From the NCBI RefSeq assembly GCF_901827205.1, contig NZ_LR594675.1:6256001-6320000 (forward strand): a DNA stretch of 64,000 bases. Direction: 5' to 3'. A model generated the notes under the pieces. It was not told the DNA's origin. It made no database searches and was given only the letters and a program-made list of their open reading frames with translations. How positions within the stretch are numbered: position 1 is the stretch's first letter; each line of letters starts with the position of its first letter. Made by a program: the position numbers and the translations under genes. Origin of the DNA: Variovorax sp. PBS-H4 (GTDB lineage: Bacteria; Pseudomonadota; Gammaproteobacteria; Burkholderiales; Burkholderiaceae_C). This document shows, piece by piece, positions 62,285-64,000 of this stretch.

Positions 62285-63175
62285 ATGACCACTCCCGCGG
62301 CACCCTCGATCGAGACGCTGACCGAGATCAACATCGTCGACCTGCTGGATTCGACGGGCCTGTTGTGCCTGCGTGGCACGCCGCTGCGACGCGTGTTCAG
62401 GCCTGTGGCCCGCCGCTTTGCGCGGACCGCGCACGAGTTCGACGCGCGCGTCGGTGCGCACGGCCTCGCGCAAGGCAGCGCGTGGCTGGTGGACCGGATG
62501 ACGGCTGGCATCGTCACCCTTGGCCTGGAACACGTGCCGCGGCAGGGCCCTGTGGTCATCCTGGCCAACCACCCGGGAATGACCGACACCGTCGCGCTCT
62601 TCGCCAGTCTCGCGTCTCGTCCCGACCTTCGGGTGATTGCGTCGGACCGCCCCTTTCTTCGCGCCTTGCCCAACGTCGCGCGGCATCTGATTTTTCTGCC
62701 GGATGACGAAGGCGGGCGCATGGCCGTCGTACGCACTGCCGCCCGGCATTTGCAGGAAGGCGGCGCCCTGCTGACTTTTCCGGCGGGAGACATCGAGCCG
62801 GACCCCGCCGCCTTCGGCGCGGACCGGGCCATTGCGTCATTGCAGAACTGGTCGAACAGCTATGCCTTGTTCGGCAGGCTGGTGCCGCGAACGCGGTTCG
62901 TGCCGGCGCTCGTGAGCCATGTCATTTCACCGGATGCACAGCGGCATCCGCTGACCTTGTTGCGTCGCACGGCGCGGGACAGGGAGAAGCTGGCCACGGC
63001 GTTGCAGGTGGCGCTGGCGCGGTATCGGAATCTGGTGGCGAGAGTGACGTTCGGGAGTTCGCCGAATTCAAGAGCAGGAGGGGCGCAAGCCCTTGACGCA
63101 TGCATTGCTGCGCAGATGCTGCAGCTTATCGATACGGACGCGCGGCGGCGCTCCCAAGCAGTCCTTGGACCGTAG
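62285..63175 (+). CDS. Lysophospholipid acyltransferase (PlsC-like)
   Basis: A 296-residue acyltransferase. The HX4D motif is NHPGMTD, preceded by GPVVILA, and the second block is GALLTFPAGDIEPDP (the EGT/PEG-type motif replaced by FPAGD). A further block, RTRFVPALVSHVIS, follows. It belongs to the PlsC superfamily and may acylate a lysophospholipid or another acceptor. No membrane helix is clear. It follows the LysR gene by nine bases but is probably not functionally linked. Confidence 0.85.
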   Translation: MTTPAAPSIETLTEINIVDLLDSTGLLCLRGTPLRRVFRPVARRFARTAHEFDARVGAHGLAQGSAWLVDRMTAGIVTLGLEHVPRQGPVVILANHPGMTDTVALFASLASRPDLRVIASDRPFLRALPNVARHLIFLPDDEGGRMAVVRTAARHLQEGGALLTFPAGDIEPDPAAFGADRAIASLQNWSNSYALFGRLVPRTRFVPALVSHVISPDAQRHPLTLLRRTARDREKLATALQVALARYRNLVARVTFGSSPNSRAGGAQALDACIAAQMLQLIDTDARRRSQAVLGP

Positions 63176-63298
63176 CCACGAGGCAGTCGAGGCCGCCGCA
63201 GACAAGCTAGGCACGGGCCGTCGGTACGTTCAAGCACGACATCCACAGCACGAGCAGCCGCAGGAACTCGAAAAACGCGTCCGCGCCAACTCCAAGAG

Positions 63299-64000
63299 CT
63301 AGAGTTCTTCGGGTTCGAATCCCGCCAAGCGATAGGCCCCTTGAGGATGTGAGGTGTCGCCAGCGAAGCCGCGGCGTACCAGCTCAGTCAAATACATCTC
63401 GTCCCACTCGATGTTCGCAAGGTTGACTTCGGTTCCCAACTCCTTGACTAGCCAAGCGCAGATCTTGTGCTTGTAGTCCCTGGAAACCCCGGGAATGACA
63501 ACCACCGGGAGTTCGTAGATCAACTTTTCAACAGGAAACCGACGCGCCAGCTCCGCGATGAGCTCCCCGCGCACCGTGTTACCCGAGAACAATTCGGACG
63601 CTTCAAGGAACACCCAATCTGCACCTGCATCTAGGCAGACCTGAACGTCGTGGATCAGCGTTGGGTCGTCTAGCGAGCCTTCCTTGCGACCTACCTCTCC
63701 GAAGACCTTCAGTCCTGTGTCCTTGGCGAGCTTGATGGCGGCACTTTTGTCTTTTGCACTAAGCTTAAGAAGGTTGTCCGACACTTCGATTCCGCTGAAC
63801 CCCGTGGCCACGACGTCGTCGACGAACTTCTCATAGCGGCCGGTCTTCAGCGCCAGTTCGGCAAACAGACCTCCTGGTGAAGTCGAGATCCCGTGCGCCG
63901 CGTACTGCGCCAGCTTGGAGCGGAGCAGCTCGGCGGGCATGAAGCGCGCGATACCCGCGGCGATCTTCGCGAAGTCGATGTATTCGCCCGCAGATTCGAC
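63299..64000 (-). CDS. Phosphosulfolactate synthase (ComA)-like protein, partial
   Basis: A TIM-barrel protein of the ComA family, which adds sulfite to phosphoenolpyruvate to give phosphosulfolactate. The reading frame stays open to base 64000, so the N-terminus is beyond the edge; GEYIDFAKIAAG is the typical early segment. Visible motifs: ISTSPGGLFAELALKTGRYEKFVDDVVATGFSGIEVSDN, GLKVFGEVGRKEG, and ADWVFLEASE, giving the metal and phosphate-binding residues. Base and codon use are lower in GC (AAG, AAC, CTT-type codons are frequent) than in neighbouring genes, suggesting acquisition. Plants and bacteria also have ComA paralogues of different function, so the reaction is not certain. Confidence 0.85.
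   Translation of the reverse strand, partial: VESAGEYIDFAKIAAGIARFMPAELLRSKLAQYAAHGISTSPGGLFAELALKTGRYEKFVDDVVATGFSGIEVSDNLLKLSAKDKSAAIKLAKDTGLKVFGEVGRKEGSLDDPTLIHDVQVCLDAGADWVFLEASELFSGNTVRGELIAELARRFPVEKLIYELPVVVIPGVSRDYKHKICAWLVKELGTEVNLANIEWDEMYLTELVRRGFAGDTSHPQGAYRLAGFEPEEL

Noticed and set aside
63309..63326. T-arm-like sequence GGGTTCGAATCCCGCC suggesting a tRNA 3' end
   Set aside because: No acceptor, anticodon or D-arm partner precedes it, and it falls inside the C-terminal codons of the ComA-like gene. It could mark an integration scar but is more likely coincidence.

Overview
The window looks like chromosomal DNA from a high-GC betaproteobacterium of the Comamonadaceae, most like Variovorax. 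Pointers are the two Bug-type solute receptors, the branched-chain amino-acid type ABC operon, many LysR/catabolic gene pairs, GC-rich palindromic intergenic repeats, and dense operons with ATGA overlaps. Assignment rests on gene content and style; no 16S gene or database match was available.

Region by region. 1-2811: start of a nonribosomal peptide synthetase (condensation plus adenylation domain, running off the left edge). 2896-5419: a tandem universal stress protein and a two-helix potassium-channel protein. 5492-16573: a LysR regulator divergent from a catabolic operon: intradiol ring-cleavage dioxygenase, citrate-synthase-fold lyase, CaiB-type CoA transferase, Bug receptor, a five-function ABC importer whose second permease and first ATPase are fused, and a zinc MetE-like methyltransferase. 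Two REP-doublet palindromes sit inside the reading frame of the fused importer gene. 16717-28567: CtaG-like protein, a stress group (KGG protein, manganese catalase, CBS protein), a sigma-54 gene with a sigma-54-type promoter of its own, an NtrC-type activator, a histidine-only phosphotransfer protein, and a 1528-residue CheB-CheR-PAS-kinase-receiver protein.

28010-44307: a large sugar/glycoside cluster. A ten-gene leftward operon holds two sugar-nucleotide epimerase-like proteins, a zinc dehydrogenase, a Gfo/Idh oxidoreductase, one GT4 and three CgeB-like glycosyltransferases, a methyltransferase and a DUF1003 protein. Facing it are inositol-1-phosphate synthase plus an unusual glycoside-hydrolase-like protein, then a UDP-xylose-synthase-like gene, then a dual-specificity phosphatase coupled to a phosphoribosyltransferase/kinase-like protein. 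No polysaccharide flippase or polymerase is present, so a small glycoside or glycolipid is more likely than a capsule. This is the best candidate for an undescribed system.

44397-51684: small stress-type proteins, ZIP transporter, two hemerythrins, RecQ, an OBAP-like lipoprotein and a small molybdopterin-fold protein. 51773-54124: Tat-exported phospholipase C. 54305-57290: a response regulator and a divergent gene pair around a near-perfect LexA box, with a DUF72 gene downstream. 57294-62275: LysR gene divergent from an operon of sulfatase/phosphonate monoester hydrolase, cupin, Bug receptor and alpha/beta hydrolase. 62285-64000: an acyltransferase and a phosphosulfolactate-synthase-like gene of visibly different composition, cut by the right edge. 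No tRNA, rRNA, CRISPR array or insertion sequence was seen.
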